A stretch of 64,000 bases of DNA. Origin: Firmicutes bacterium UBA2116 (GTDB taxonomy: Bacteria > Bacillota > Clostridia > Tissierellales > Sedimentibacteraceae). Under the pieces are notes generated by a model. It did no database searches, had not been told where the DNA came from, and worked only from the letters and a program-made list of their open reading frames with translations. The stretch lies in contig DCYG01000004.1 of NCBI GenBank assembly GCA_002331025.1, positions 18,319 to 82,318 on the forward strand, given 5' to 3'. Positions within the stretch are counted from its first letter, which is position 1, and every line of letters begins with the position of its first letter. A program made the translations under genes and the position numbers. Below are positions 15,338 through 24,751 of the stretch, one piece after another.

Positions 15338-16368
15338 ATATTGTCAGCAAATTCTTTTGCTTTTTCTTTTATATTTTCTGCTTTTTCTATATCACCTATA
15401 TCGTTAGCTGTTTCCATAAGAGCAAAATTTGGCGGCAATATGAATGTCTTGTTGATATTTATCGCACTTATGAGCTGTTGAGCTAATATATCGCTTCCGC
15501 TGAAGCCTGATACGATGATAGTGTATATATATTTATCATAAAATTTGACTTTTCGAAACAATGCCGTCAGACGGTTAATTGCTGCCGACAGATTAGCGCT
15601 TATTGAATCGTTATAATTTGGGCAAAGCATTATTAATATGTCGCAATCTATGATAGCAGGATAAACCTCTTCTACCATTATACCGCCGTAAAAGCAGTTA
15701 TGATTTTGTGAATAGTGCTTGCATGCCTTATAGGAGCATGCTTTACAATCCTTTACGGATCCGTTTTCTATGTGTATTTCGTTTATGCTGCAGCCATCTA
15801 AATTGCTCTTTACCATTTGCCAGAGTGATAATGTATTGGATGTTTTGTAATTGCTTGCGTGGAGAACCAATATTTTAGGCTCGATAAATTTTTCAGCTTT
15901 AAAATTTATTAATTTTTCTACTACATTTCTGCTGTCGTTGAGGCAAACTTCATCGAGACTTAAATCAGCTGATAGTTTTTGCTGTGTTTTAAAGTTTTTT
16001 AAATAACCTGCCGCCTCACACAATGGTCTTCCGGGAAATGTGCATCCTGCCATATTGCAATACAGAATCGTCTTACGTGCCACATCCCTTGTATACAGTT
16101 CATTATTTGAATTTATCAATATGCTTCCCACAGAATTTTTCATAAATGATTCGCCTGACAATCTTATTTTTTCAAGCATCCTGTAAAGCTCTAAATTTAT
16201 GCCGGAATCACCTAACTCAATGGCAAAAAGGATTTTTCTGTTTTGTAAGTTTTCTGTTTCGTCAAGATGTGTTAATATCTCATATTCAATACCCCGAGTT
16301 GAATATTCTATCATTTTGTTAAGTCGCTCCGATACATCACCGGGAATCAGTATAAGCAATTTTTCCAT
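15319..16368 (-). CDS. Flavodoxin/FMN-reductase-like protein with Cys cluster
   Basis: 349 residues. The N-terminal half (residues 1-160) has no recognised domain; it contains RKTILYCNMAGCTFPGRPLCEAAGYL with three cysteines. The C-terminal half resembles NADPH-dependent FMN reductase or multimeric flavodoxin proteins: KILVLHASNYKTSNTLSLWQMV as phosphate-binding loop, VKDCKACSYKACKHYSQNHNC as a Cys-rich segment, DCDILIMLCPNYNDSISANLSAAINRL, and a closing strand FILPPNFALM. It lies 39 bases downstream of the dehydrogenase-like gene, as third gene of the operon headed by the 1616-residue protein. A redox partner role is an inference from this position. Confidence 0.65.
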   Translation of the reverse strand: MEKLLILIPGDVSERLNKMIEYSTRGIEYEILTHLDETENLQNRKILFAIELGDSGINLELYRMLEKIRLSGESFMKNSVGSILINSNNELYTRDVARKTILYCNMAGCTFPGRPLCEAAGYLKNFKTQQKLSADLSLDEVCLNDSRNVVEKLINFKAEKFIEPKILVLHASNYKTSNTLSLWQMVKSNLDGCSINEIHIENGSVKDCKACSYKACKHYSQNHNCFYGGIMVEEVYPAIIDCDILIMLCPNYNDSISANLSAAINRLTALFRKVKFYDKYIYTIIVSGFSGSDILAQQLISAININKTFILPPNFALMETANDIGDIEKAENIKEKAKEFADNIKRHQI

Positions 16369-16407
16369 AAGTACACCCCCAAATAGCAGTTATAGCTTTG
16401 CTCAGTA

Positions 16408-17622
16408 TTACAAATTACCTAATTTCTTAAGATTGTTATAAGTATATTTTATTCTTTCGAACAATTCATCCGGCATATTTATTTTTTCTATTTCCAGCCC
16501 TGAGGACAAATTTCTGTTTTTAGCTCCCATGTATACACCTGCTATATAATTCGAGCTGTAATGCCATTCACTTTTTAATGTATACACAATGGATATTGCT
16601 CCTGACGATAGTGCGGGAGCAATATATGGCTTAAACCCTGTCTTTCTGACCTGTAAATTTGCTTCAACGGATAGTTTTGTCAACTCTTTTGATAATATAT
16701 CGTCGTAATCAACTATGCTGTTTGCAATGACGAGGTCATTTCCATGCGGCCCAAAAGCTCTTCCTTCATCAAGGTACATGGAATATTCTTTATTCTTTTT
16801 AGCATAATATATCGCTCTTGAATTCATCACTCCAAGACCGTAGCCCTTAATTTGCTCCGGCAGAAGTCTGTTATTGCTTTCTTTTAAAACAACGGCACAT
16901 AAGGGGTCAACAGGGTCCGACACAACAGCAAATATGCCCTTAAAGTTTTTGTCCGCAGCCAGAACCGCATATTCCTTAATGAGCTTTGCATTTTCTTCTA
17001 ACTGCACCATGCGAACGTCTTTACCTTCATCCCCTATTGCAGGGACTCCCTTTGATGCACAAAATACAAACATATCACAATCAAACAATTCGTCCTTGGA
17101 AACTCCGTGTACCTCGGGCAATATATTATACTGGAACGGAAATGACGTTTGATTCATTTCATATTCAAATCTTTGGATTTTTTCGGGACTCCTGTCATAT
17201 ATACCGATGGATTCAATAATATCTGCTCCAAGAAGCTTAAGTCCCGTTAAAAGAGTGCTGCCTACATCTCCTAATGCAAAAATATTTACTGTCTTTTTTT
17301 TATTTTCAGCAAAATAAAATCTTTCTTCGTAATTTTTATAGGATGTGTTGACTGCTTTTATTTTTCTGTTATCTATAAGCCGCTTTATATTTTCCGGAAT
17401 TATTTCTTCTGTTTCTTTTAGCCTCAACAAATCTATTGACTCTTCATAAGTGAACAAATCTGAAATATCAGATACCGCATATGATGCCCTTGAAGTATTT
17501 TGATCTGATTCATATAAAAAGTATATTTCGTCAAGAACCAAAGGTATGTCATTTATTTTGGGGTAATCGTATTTATCTTCAATTGAAAATAAATATTTGT
17601 TTTTATATAAATAATAAACCAT
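16408..17622 (-). CDS. Lactate/malate dehydrogenase-like NAD-binding protein
   Basis: 404 residues. An unrecognised N-terminal part of about 105 residues precedes a Rossmann domain beginning VNIFALGDVGSTLLTGLKLLG. Motifs of the LDH/MDH family follow: VFCASKGVPA, VSDPVDPLCAVVLK (compare the NPVD motif), GYGLGVMNSRAIYYAKK, and FGPHGNDLVIAN, which parallels the catalytic His motif GxHG. The N-terminal extension and weak overall match mean the substrate is unknown. Its ATG shares one base with the stop codon of the 1616-residue gene (TAATG), so the two are translationally coupled. Confidence 0.62.
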   Translation of the reverse strand: MVYYLYKNKYLFSIEDKYDYPKINDIPLVLDEIYFLYESDQNTSRASYAVSDISDLFTYEESIDLLRLKETEEIIPENIKRLIDNRKIKAVNTSYKNYEERFYFAENKKKTVNIFALGDVGSTLLTGLKLLGADIIESIGIYDRSPEKIQRFEYEMNQTSFPFQYNILPEVHGVSKDELFDCDMFVFCASKGVPAIGDEGKDVRMVQLEENAKLIKEYAVLAADKNFKGIFAVVSDPVDPLCAVVLKESNNRLLPEQIKGYGLGVMNSRAIYYAKKNKEYSMYLDEGRAFGPHGNDLVIANSIVDYDDILSKELTKLSVEANLQVRKTGFKPYIAPALSSGAISIVYTLKSEWHYSSNYIAGVYMGAKNRNLSSGLEIEKINMPDELFERIKYTYNNLKKLGNL

Positions 17623-20600
17623 TATATTATTATCCTTTCAAGCTTTACTAAATTTTCTATGCATACATCCATATAGCTTGAAGCTTCCTTGTTTAAATCA
17701 TAATAAATACTGTCTCCCAAATAAGGAATTCTCGGAGATATCAAAACTTCTCCCAGTCTTTTTAAGGTAAGCTTCTTCTCGTACATTTCCTGATATTCAT
17801 CCTCTAATACCTGAAGTATCATCTTGGCATTTGTCAGGCAGGTCATTGATAAATTATATATCGATTCTTTAGTCGCTTGATTTAAATACATAGGCGAATA
17901 AAACGGAAGTATTAAATTTATGGAAGGAATCAGATTAAATGATTGTCCGTTCTGCCACATACCGTCTCCGCCCAAAAACGGATACATAAGATTTTCATTA
18001 AACCATATCCTCAGGTTAGGTATGAAGTATGCGCAATCGGCCTCTCTTCCCTGTATATCCATTAAATCCTTGCCTCTTCCGGACATTATACCTACTATAA
18101 TCTTTTTAACCTCAATATTGTATCTTTTTAGCACAGGATCAATTTCTTTAATCCTGTACCCCTTGTGCAGCAAATCATCAACCAGAATAACCTGTTTATC
18201 AAATGATTTGATTGTATTTACCTGTATCTCAATAGGTGAATAGTTTGGATATTCGGTTATTTTAAATGATTTAGCATCAGTTGAATATACCTTTTCTGTA
18301 TGAAGTGATTTTGTAACCGTATTCGGCACTACCAATCCTTTCAGTATATTGCCGAACGGAACGCACATATATTCCCCTAAAACTCTCGGAATTTGCATTT
18401 CATTGCTTACATTGTTAATGCTGCATATTTTATTTATAAGGATTTGATTAATCATATCATTGTCAATCGATAAAACTAATGAGCCCGGATACAATTCCGT
18501 CATTGACTTTTGCAATCTCTTCCTTGCATAAACAATTGCTTCGTAAACTTTCGGATTATTGCTTAAAGGATCCTTTATAAAGCTTCTCATATTTAATGTT
18601 AAGCAAATCGGAAATTTCATATCTACAGCATAAATTGTTTTATTGCCGTCATCTATTTTACTAAACCCTTGCATCTCTAAGGTTTCCAATACCACATCCG
18701 TGTTAGAATTTGACAATGTGTTATAATATAACGCATATGTGAAATCATTTTTCAGGCAGTAAGCAAGTGTTTCAGTTAAAATTATCTGCTCCATATTGTC
18801 GTATGTCTTGCTTGGATTAATAAAAATGCCGTCAATAACTATTATTCTTCCTGCAGTTTTATCTCTTACATAATTAGCAATATATTGGCTTTGGAATTCT
18901 CCGTAAACTTCAGATGATCCTATCTTATGGAACGCAGAAAATCCTAGCAGCTTATTGGAATTCTTGCTGTCTCTTATAACCATCAGCTTGATATCTTTGG
19001 ATATAAGCTTTTCACCTATATTTTCATACAAATTTGTATGCATAAAAATATAGTGACCAATTTCATCCACAATTTTTTTACTTAAATCTTCGATTATTTC
19101 TATAGTAAATGGTTTTGATTTTAAAACACCTTTATCTAACGGCTCTCTCATATATATGTTTTTGTCATATATAAAGCTCTGAGCAAGAGAATCTATAAGA
19201 TTTGATATATCTCTGTTATTGTCTATATTTTCTCTTATTTGAGTAGAGCTGATATCCTCTAAATACATAGGAAGCTTAAGCTCAACTATGTTTCCTTTTA
19301 TTCTTAATTTGTTTTCTTCTGTCTTTTTCATTATAGCAGGTGTAGCATCATCATTAGTGCGCTTAAATACAATATGATTAAAGCTGTGAATCGAATTTTT
19401 GGTAGGTCTTGACCTATATGCTGTGGCATTTATCAATACGTCGCTTCCCACCACTATATATATATCTTTGTTGCCAAAGAGTTCTCTTAAATTTTTTAAG
19501 TCATTTGTATTTGATAAATTAACAGGTATATCATCAGGAAACAGAAATACTCCTAATTCATCCGCTATTGACATATTTATTATTTGTCTTCTTATCATAC
19601 GAGGCTGAACTCTTTTTGACCAAGAGAATTCATCTACCGCCAAATAAACCTCGTAACCCAAATTTCTGATAGCAGTAACTATTCCCTTGTGGCTCAATGA
19701 AAACGGATCAAATGTTCCCGGGAAAAATGCAATATTCCTATTTTCAATAATTTCAAAATCCTTATAATAGAATTCATAATCGCTTATAAACCTGTAAATA
19801 TGATTAAACGAAGCTGAATTATTGAAAAAGAACAAATCTCCGGATTCTTTTTCATTTATCAAAGTTAACAGTTTTTTATAGATAAGCAAAAATATCTTAT
19901 GCTTTTCCTTTAAGCTTAATCTTTTTGAACAAAAAATATATTGACCTATGACTAAAAATGTCTCTTGCTTTACAGATATATTATAATTGGAAAGCCCGCT
20001 TAGAACTATCCCTATCATTTTTATCAGCCTGTTGTTATAGGTTTCATCATCCTCATTAAATCTTTTTTTATATTCCGGATAATACTGTATCATTATGCCT
20101 AAAGTATTGATTACCAAAGCACTTGCCCTGTCATTTGTGCCCTTGTATATAACTCTTAGTTCGGTTATAACCTCATCTAATTCTTTAGGGGATAAAAGCA
20201 TAACAAAGCGGCCAAGATATTCCGGTATATATTTGGCATATTGTATTTCATCTATTTCAAGACCCTTTATAAGCTCGATTGCTATTTCATTTCTTTGGTC
20301 AACTGTTAAAAATGACCCCAATTCAACTAATGAATTACCAGCCTTATTTCTCACCGACTCTTTTGCACTCACCTTTACCAGATTCGCCAGATGCGTTGCG
20401 GTCTGCAGTAGGGTAACTTCATTTTTGTCCTTGATAAAATCCATTATATAATCAATACTGATTGTTTTTACATTCCACGGTGTTGCGGTTTTAAGATTAT
20501 TTAAAAACAAATCTGAACTCTTATACCTGCTGCTTGTAATTAAAATGCTGTATTGATTGATTATTTCCTGCGGCATGTTTAAATTTGTAGAAATTTTATA

Positions 20601-22472
20601 TTTCAAATAGTTTATGCAAAGACCTTCATCAACAGATATATCAGCTACGTAATTTCTTATTTTTTCTAAGCTTATATTAACTTTATTTTTATTGTTAACC
20701 AGCATATTAAAAAACTGTACTGCCATCAGATGTATATCTTGCGGATGTTTCGTCGATTTTAAGCTATAGTCAATTATAAAAGACAGTTGCTCGGGAGAAT
20801 ATAATTCAACAGGAATGCTTAAAAGTGAATTTAAGCAGCTAAATAATGCAACATTATTCTCTTGCTGCAAATACTTTATAAAAATATCCAAATAACTTTT
20901 TTTATCTTCATTTCTGCCTGAATTAATAACAGAATCCACAAAAATCCTTAAAGAATATCCAATCCATTCCTTGTGGTTTTCAGTCACCTTATATCCCGGA
21001 TCAATAAAAAGACCTATGTATTTATCCCATAGGGACAATCCGTTTATTTCTTCGTCTAAATCTATTTTTACATCCTCGGGAATTTCCTTTGAATATTCCA
21101 AATCATACGTTACTATGATATTACCCATGAGGTTTGCCGCTTTTCGTCTTATGTCCCCTTCTCTGTATACTAAAAGCTCATGCAGAAAATTTAATGTAAA
21201 CAGCTTTTCCTTCTGCGATAAGTAAATGGAATATTCATCTAACAAATCCAGGTATGCTCTTAAATTCTTCCAATTTCGCTCACTTCTTGCAGATTCAATC
21301 ATGCCTGTAAAAATTACCTCGTTGTTAAGCTTGCTCATGAGAGATGTATTGTGCTCTATGGCCATGTACTTGAAATTTTCCACGACCTCATAACCGTCTA
21401 TTAAAGCGTAGTCAATAAGCTTTGTAGGATTTGGCTCATCAGATTTTAAATCTATGTTTATCCCTCTGTGTACCATGTAATTTTCAAAATCCTTAAGCTT
21501 AGAATAAACTCTGATGTATCTTTTTTCTTTTTTCTCATCAACATTATCAAGCTTATCAAGGATTATATGAAACGACTCTGTCAGGTTGTAAATATACATT
21601 TCAAAACCGTTTTTAACAGGTCTGTTTTTAACCCTGAAATCCGCATAAATTAATATTAACGATTCCAAGGGCAAGTTTTCGAGCTCTAAATCCCATGTTG
21701 AATGATTTGCTGCTATTAAACCGATTGATGACATGTTATATTTTGTAAACCATTGATCCGTGTAATAATAATGAAGATATGCGACACGTCTTTTTTCAAG
21801 TCCTTTGCAGCCGTATTTCCCAATGTCATGACCTGCAGCTGCACCTGAAACCAAGCCTAAATTTACTTGAATTCCTACCTTCTTCATTTGCCTTGCAACA
21901 TGCATAGCAACGTAGTGAACTGCGGCAACGTGTTTTAACGTATTGAATCCGTTAACTTCTTCATCAAGCATCATGAGCTCATATATATAATTTTTATCGA
22001 AGTAATTTAAGAAATTAATATATTCATCCGGATTTTCAAGCTCATTTATTTCATCCTGACTCAAAAAATTGAAATCCGAAAATTTGTCATAAACATCGCT
22101 GTTTCCTGCATGACGAAGTATAGTTCTCAAAATCTCCAAGAATATGAGAACTCCGCTTTCATATTTAGGATAGAGTTTTATGGTTACGGCTTCGGGAAAT
22201 GATTTATGTAAGGTATATTGAAAAATGTAAGAAAGCCAATCGCAAGGAGAATCAGGATAAATGCCGCTTAAAACATCAGAGCTTAACTCTAGTACATCCT
22301 TGCATGATAAATGATTTTTATTTATTAATATAAGTAAATTGTTAACGAACTTCTTGTTTATAATATTAGCTTGTATCTTTTCTTCGGTAATATTAATTTT
22401 TTTCAGGAATTCTTTTTTGGTTAACTGCTGTAGTATTTCCTTATGTAGTTCATTCAACATAAATCTGCTCAT
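17622..22472 (-). CDS. Giant multidomain HD / NadD-like / GNAT-like / PRTase protein
   Basis: About 1616 residues; ATG at 22472 follows GAGGTATAAA. Domains, in order, by motif: (1) residues ~180-290 an HD-type phosphohydrolase, HVAAVHYVAMHVARQM then GAAAGHDIGKYG; (2) ~380-900 helical repeat-like region rich in paired helices; (3) ~912-1105 a NadD/cytidylyltransferase-like fold with FFPGTFDPFSLSHKG, YIVVGSDVLINA and the terminal ISSTQIREN; (4) ~1120-1290 a GNAT-acetyltransferase-like segment; (5) ~1325-1510 a phosphoribosyltransferase with the PRPP loop VILVDDLLHKGYR. In Firmicutes nadD and the HD protein yqeK are neighbours, so domains 1 and 3 echo that pair. A role in nucleotide or NAD metabolism or stress signalling is inference only. 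No signal peptide or membrane segment. Heads a three-gene operon. Confidence 0.75.
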   Translation of the reverse strand: MSRFMLNELHKEILQQLTKKEFLKKINITEEKIQANIINKKFVNNLLILINKNHLSCKDVLELSSDVLSGIYPDSPCDWLSYIFQYTLHKSFPEAVTIKLYPKYESGVLIFLEILRTILRHAGNSDVYDKFSDFNFLSQDEINELENPDEYINFLNYFDKNYIYELMMLDEEVNGFNTLKHVAAVHYVAMHVARQMKKVGIQVNLGLVSGAAAGHDIGKYGCKGLEKRRVAYLHYYYTDQWFTKYNMSSIGLIAANHSTWDLELENLPLESLILIYADFRVKNRPVKNGFEMYIYNLTESFHIILDKLDNVDEKKEKRYIRVYSKLKDFENYMVHRGINIDLKSDEPNPTKLIDYALIDGYEVVENFKYMAIEHNTSLMSKLNNEVIFTGMIESARSERNWKNLRAYLDLLDEYSIYLSQKEKLFTLNFLHELLVYREGDIRRKAANLMGNIIVTYDLEYSKEIPEDVKIDLDEEINGLSLWDKYIGLFIDPGYKVTENHKEWIGYSLRIFVDSVINSGRNEDKKSYLDIFIKYLQQENNVALFSCLNSLLSIPVELYSPEQLSFIIDYSLKSTKHPQDIHLMAVQFFNMLVNNKNKVNISLEKIRNYVADISVDEGLCINYLKYKISTNLNMPQEIINQYSILITSSRYKSSDLFLNNLKTATPWNVKTISIDYIMDFIKDKNEVTLLQTATHLANLVKVSAKESVRNKAGNSLVELGSFLTVDQRNEIAIELIKGLEIDEIQYAKYIPEYLGRFVMLLSPKELDEVITELRVIYKGTNDRASALVINTLGIMIQYYPEYKKRFNEDDETYNNRLIKMIGIVLSGLSNYNISVKQETFLVIGQYIFCSKRLSLKEKHKIFLLIYKKLLTLINEKESGDLFFFNNSASFNHIYRFISDYEFYYKDFEIIENRNIAFFPGTFDPFSLSHKGIVTAIRNLGYEVYLAVDEFSWSKRVQPRMIRRQIINMSIADELGVFLFPDDIPVNLSNTNDLKNLRELFGNKDIYIVVGSDVLINATAYRSRPTKNSIHSFNHIVFKRTNDDATPAIMKKTEENKLRIKGNIVELKLPMYLEDISSTQIRENIDNNRDISNLIDSLAQSFIYDKNIYMREPLDKGVLKSKPFTIEIIEDLSKKIVDEIGHYIFMHTNLYENIGEKLISKDIKLMVIRDSKNSNKLLGFSAFHKIGSSEVYGEFQSQYIANYVRDKTAGRIIVIDGIFINPSKTYDNMEQIILTETLAYCLKNDFTYALYYNTLSNSNTDVVLETLEMQGFSKIDDGNKTIYAVDMKFPICLTLNMRSFIKDPLSNNPKVYEAIVYARKRLQKSMTELYPGSLVLSIDNDMINQILINKICSINNVSNEMQIPRVLGEYMCVPFGNILKGLVVPNTVTKSLHTEKVYSTDAKSFKITEYPNYSPIEIQVNTIKSFDKQVILVDDLLHKGYRIKEIDPVLKRYNIEVKKIIVGIMSGRGKDLMDIQGREADCAYFIPNLRIWFNENLMYPFLGGDGMWQNGQSFNLIPSINLILPFYSPMYLNQATKESIYNLSMTCLTNAKMILQVLEDEYQEMYEKKLTLKRLGEVLISPRIPYLGDSIYYDLNKEASSYMDVCIENLVKLERIII

Positions 22473-22514
22473 TTTATACCTCAAATTATATGATTTTGAT
22501 TTATATATTCTATC

Positions 22515-22618
22515 ATAAAAGCAAGCCGTTTATCGGCTTGCCTCACACCGATACAATAAATACACAAATCAAACAAAGACATAAGTCTTTGTTACCTTTA
22601 TTGTATTTATTATAGCAT
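22515..22618 (-). repeat. Two-hairpin repeat element, copy 1
   Basis: Read on the minus strand it matches the element at 34924-35027: ATAATAAATACAAT at the start, a CAAAGAC/GTCTTTG hairpin inside AATAAATAC/GTATTTATT, then TTGTATCGGTGTGA, then the stem GCAAGCCG/CGGCTTGC. The 3' hairpin is at 22521-22541. It lies between the giant gene and the FAH-family gene, which are divergent. Confidence 0.85.
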
Positions 22619-22673
22619 ATATGCAATTTCCATGCAAATATTTTCATATTTCATCGAAATGTGAATATCTTTC

Positions 22674-22702
22674 TTGAAATTAATTTATTATTGTAATATA
22701 TT
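22674..22702 (+). promoter_or_regulatory. Promoter of the FAH-family gene
   Basis: TTGAAA (22674-22679), 17-base spacer, TATATT (22697-22702), about 30 bases ahead of the start codon. Confidence 0.55.
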
Positions 22703-22732
22703 ATATATATGATTAAATTAACGGAGGTAGTA

Positions 22733-23626
22733 ATGTATTTATTAACGTATATTTATAAAGACAAAGAGTACATAGGTTTTTTAGATGAAGAAAAAAAGGG
22801 CATAATACCTGCTTCCAAGGTTTTTTTAGAATTAAATATCGATGAACCCAAAGATATGTTAAGCCTTATTGATATTTTCGATAATGTAGGTTCTGAAAAA
22901 ATTAAAAAAGCATTACATTCATGCAAAGCGGAAATAATGCTGAATCAGGTGAAAATATCTGCTCCTATACCTTATCCAAGAAGAAATATATTTTGTTTAG
23001 GAAAAAATTATCTTGACCATGTTCATGAGGTTAAGAGCTTAAAGAACGTCAATGCCGATGTACCTAAAAATCCGATTTATTTCAGCAAGGTTGCATATCC
23101 TGCCATAGGTCACGAGGATTTTATAGATTCCCACTTTCCTATCGTAAAGGATTTGGATTATGAGGTTGAATTAGCTGTGGTTATCGGCAAAAAATGCAAG
23201 AATGTATCGAAGGAAGAAGCAGAAAGTATAATTTTCGGATACACAATTTGCAATGATATATCTGCAAGAGATTTGCAGCAGGAGCATGTTCAGTGGCACA
23301 AGGGAAAATCAGTAGATACCTTTACACCACTGGGACCTTATATTGCACATAAGACGAATATATCATTTCCACCGTGCTTAGAAATCAAAAGCTATGTAAA
23401 TGGTGAACTGAGACAAAACTCAAACACAAACCAATTAATATTTGATATACCGACAATTATCAGTGACCTTTCATCATGTATCACACTGTATCCGGGAGAT
23501 ATTATATTAACAGGAACTCCTGCGGGTGTAGGAGCAGGTTTTAATCCTCCAAACTACCTGAAACAAGGCGATGTCGTAAAATGTTATATAGAAAATATAG
23601 GTGAGCTTTCCAATGCTGTCAAATAG
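22733..23626 (+). CDS. Fumarylacetoacetate hydrolase-family protein
   Basis: Members cleave or isomerise acylpyruvates and related 2-oxo acids with a divalent metal. Motifs: PYPRRNIFCLGKNYLDHV, FSKVAYPAIGH, DLDYEVELAVVIGKK with metal-binding Glu residues, YTICNDISARDLQ with the metal Asp, WHKGKSVDTFTPLGPYI, and LTGTPAGVGAGFNPP. The FAH core is complete in about 297 residues, with a short N-terminal domain of the YcgM/HpcE kind. The start is ATG at 22733 after ACGGAGGT; an in-frame ATG at 22709 precedes the ribosome site. Substrate uncertain; the neighbours do not suggest one. Confidence 0.88.
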   Translation: MYLLTYIYKDKEYIGFLDEEKKGIIPASKVFLELNIDEPKDMLSLIDIFDNVGSEKIKKALHSCKAEIMLNQVKISAPIPYPRRNIFCLGKNYLDHVHEVKSLKNVNADVPKNPIYFSKVAYPAIGHEDFIDSHFPIVKDLDYEVELAVVIGKKCKNVSKEEAESIIFGYTICNDISARDLQQEHVQWHKGKSVDTFTPLGPYIAHKTNISFPPCLEIKSYVNGELRQNSNTNQLIFDIPTIISDLSSCITLYPGDIILTGTPAGVGAGFNPPNYLKQGDVVKCYIENIGELSNAVK

Positions 23627-23628
23627 GT

Positions 23629-24012
23629 TTAAAAAATATTTTGTATTGTCAGGCATTCATTTTCTTTAATGCTATTGAATAAAATCATCATATGCTCAAG
23701 CTCAGCTTGAGCATATGATTTATCCCTGTTTTTTATGTAGACGTTGATCTTTTTCATTGATGATTCTATGCCGTCTAAGTCTTTTTGGTCTATGAAATAA
23801 ATCCAGACATTTTTAACTTCCTCCCATTTATTCAGGTAGAGCAATATGGCTTCGTCTGCTTTATCCCATTGCTCATTTTCTATATCTATTAATAAATCGC
23901 TTATACTTTCATTATAAAATTTGGTCATTGGTTCAATTGAGGTGAGATGATACCACATCCATATTCCAATCATTAACAGCAAAAATATTAAGGAAATAAT
24001 CAACATTTTCAT
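23629..24012 (-). CDS. DUF4363-like membrane-anchored protein
   Basis: 127 residues with one N-terminal membrane segment (residues ~2-22) and a helical domain with regularly spaced Trp residues (EQWDKADEAI, NKWEEVKNVW), as in DUF4363 proteins that accompany DUF421/YetF proteins. It starts 3 bases after the DUF421 stop codon, so the two are one operon. Function unknown. Its 3' region contains a perfect odd-centred palindrome. Confidence 0.72.
   Translation of the reverse strand: MKMLIISLIFLLLMIGIWMWYHLTSIEPMTKFYNESISDLLIDIENEQWDKADEAILLYLNKWEEVKNVWIYFIDQKDLDGIESSMKKINVYIKNRDKSYAQAELEHMMILFNSIKENECLTIQNIF
23687..23719. repeat. 16-bp-arm palindrome inside the DUF4363 gene
   Basis: ATCATATGCTCAAGCT, one C, AGCTTGAGCATATGAT: a perfect 33-base inverted repeat wholly inside coding sequence, about 60 bases before the stop codon. 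Confidence 0.85.
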
Positions 24013-24015
24013 AGC

Positions 24016-24654
24016 TTACCTCACATAAAAAACAAAATTATCATCTTCATCCACAAAACCGTACAATATATCTTTTGAATTTATTTTCTTCTTTTTCAGT
24101 TCCTTTTCAAAATCCGAGTAAGAAATATTGTACTTTTTAAAATTATTATACATTACCTTACCATCAAGTATTGTGGCAACCGGTAATCTCTTGCATTTTG
24201 TACCCGGTGGATCATCCGGTGCAATAATGCTCATTTCTCCGTTAGTTTCCATTATAAGATAATCTATATCTTCTATATTACAATATCCTTTTAACCGAAT
24301 CTGACCTAATACGTCATTAACATTTATTCTCAATTTTTTCATTTCTTTGACATTGAATCTGCCATGATCAAAAATAATTGACGGTACTCCCGATATTATT
24401 TTTCTTGCACCGTTGTTTTTTAAAGTAATGTACGATATTAAGCATTGTAAAAACATAATTGTTGCTATCGCAATAAATCCATGAAACAATGGCTCGCCTA
24501 AATCGCCTAAAGGTATAACTGCAAGCTCAGCAAGCATTAATGATACAACCAAGTCAAACGGCTGAAGCTCTCCGAGCTCGCCCTTTCCCATTATCCTCAT
24601 TGATATCAATAAAAATGTATATAATATCAGCGCCCTGACAGCAACTATAATCAT
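24016..24654 (-). CDS. DUF421 (YetF-family) membrane protein
   Basis: Three membrane helices in the first ~80 residues contain the family signature: ILYTFLLISMRIMGKGELGE then LQPFDLVVSLMLAELAVIPL. A soluble C-terminal domain follows (GVPSIIFDHGRFNVKEMKKL, LRINVNDVLGQIRLKG, DIDYLIMETNGEMSI). YetF-family proteins occur in spore-formers and some (SpoVAE-linked, GerA-associated 2Duf types) affect spore membranes; the role here is unknown. The start is ATG at 24654 after AGGTGGTGTTAATT; the longer frame to 24759 runs back into a repeat element. About 212 residues. Confidence 0.85.
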   Translation of the reverse strand: MIIVAVRALILYTFLLISMRIMGKGELGELQPFDLVVSLMLAELAVIPLGDLGEPLFHGFIAIATIMFLQCLISYITLKNNGARKIISGVPSIIFDHGRFNVKEMKKLRINVNDVLGQIRLKGYCNIEDIDYLIMETNGEMSIIAPDDPPGTKCKRLPVATILDGKVMYNNFKKYNISYSDFEKELKKKKINSKDILYGFVDEDDNFVFYVR

Positions 24655-24751
24655 AATTAACACCACCTGAAAACATAGATAAACAAAAAAATAAATAAGA
24701 TACCCGCACGAGTACCTTATTATTCTTATACTTTTATCAAATTTTATACAC

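Noticed and set aside
22709..22732. Longer N-terminus for the FAH-family protein
   Set aside because: The extra codons lie ahead of the ACGGAGGT site, which fits ATG at 22733.
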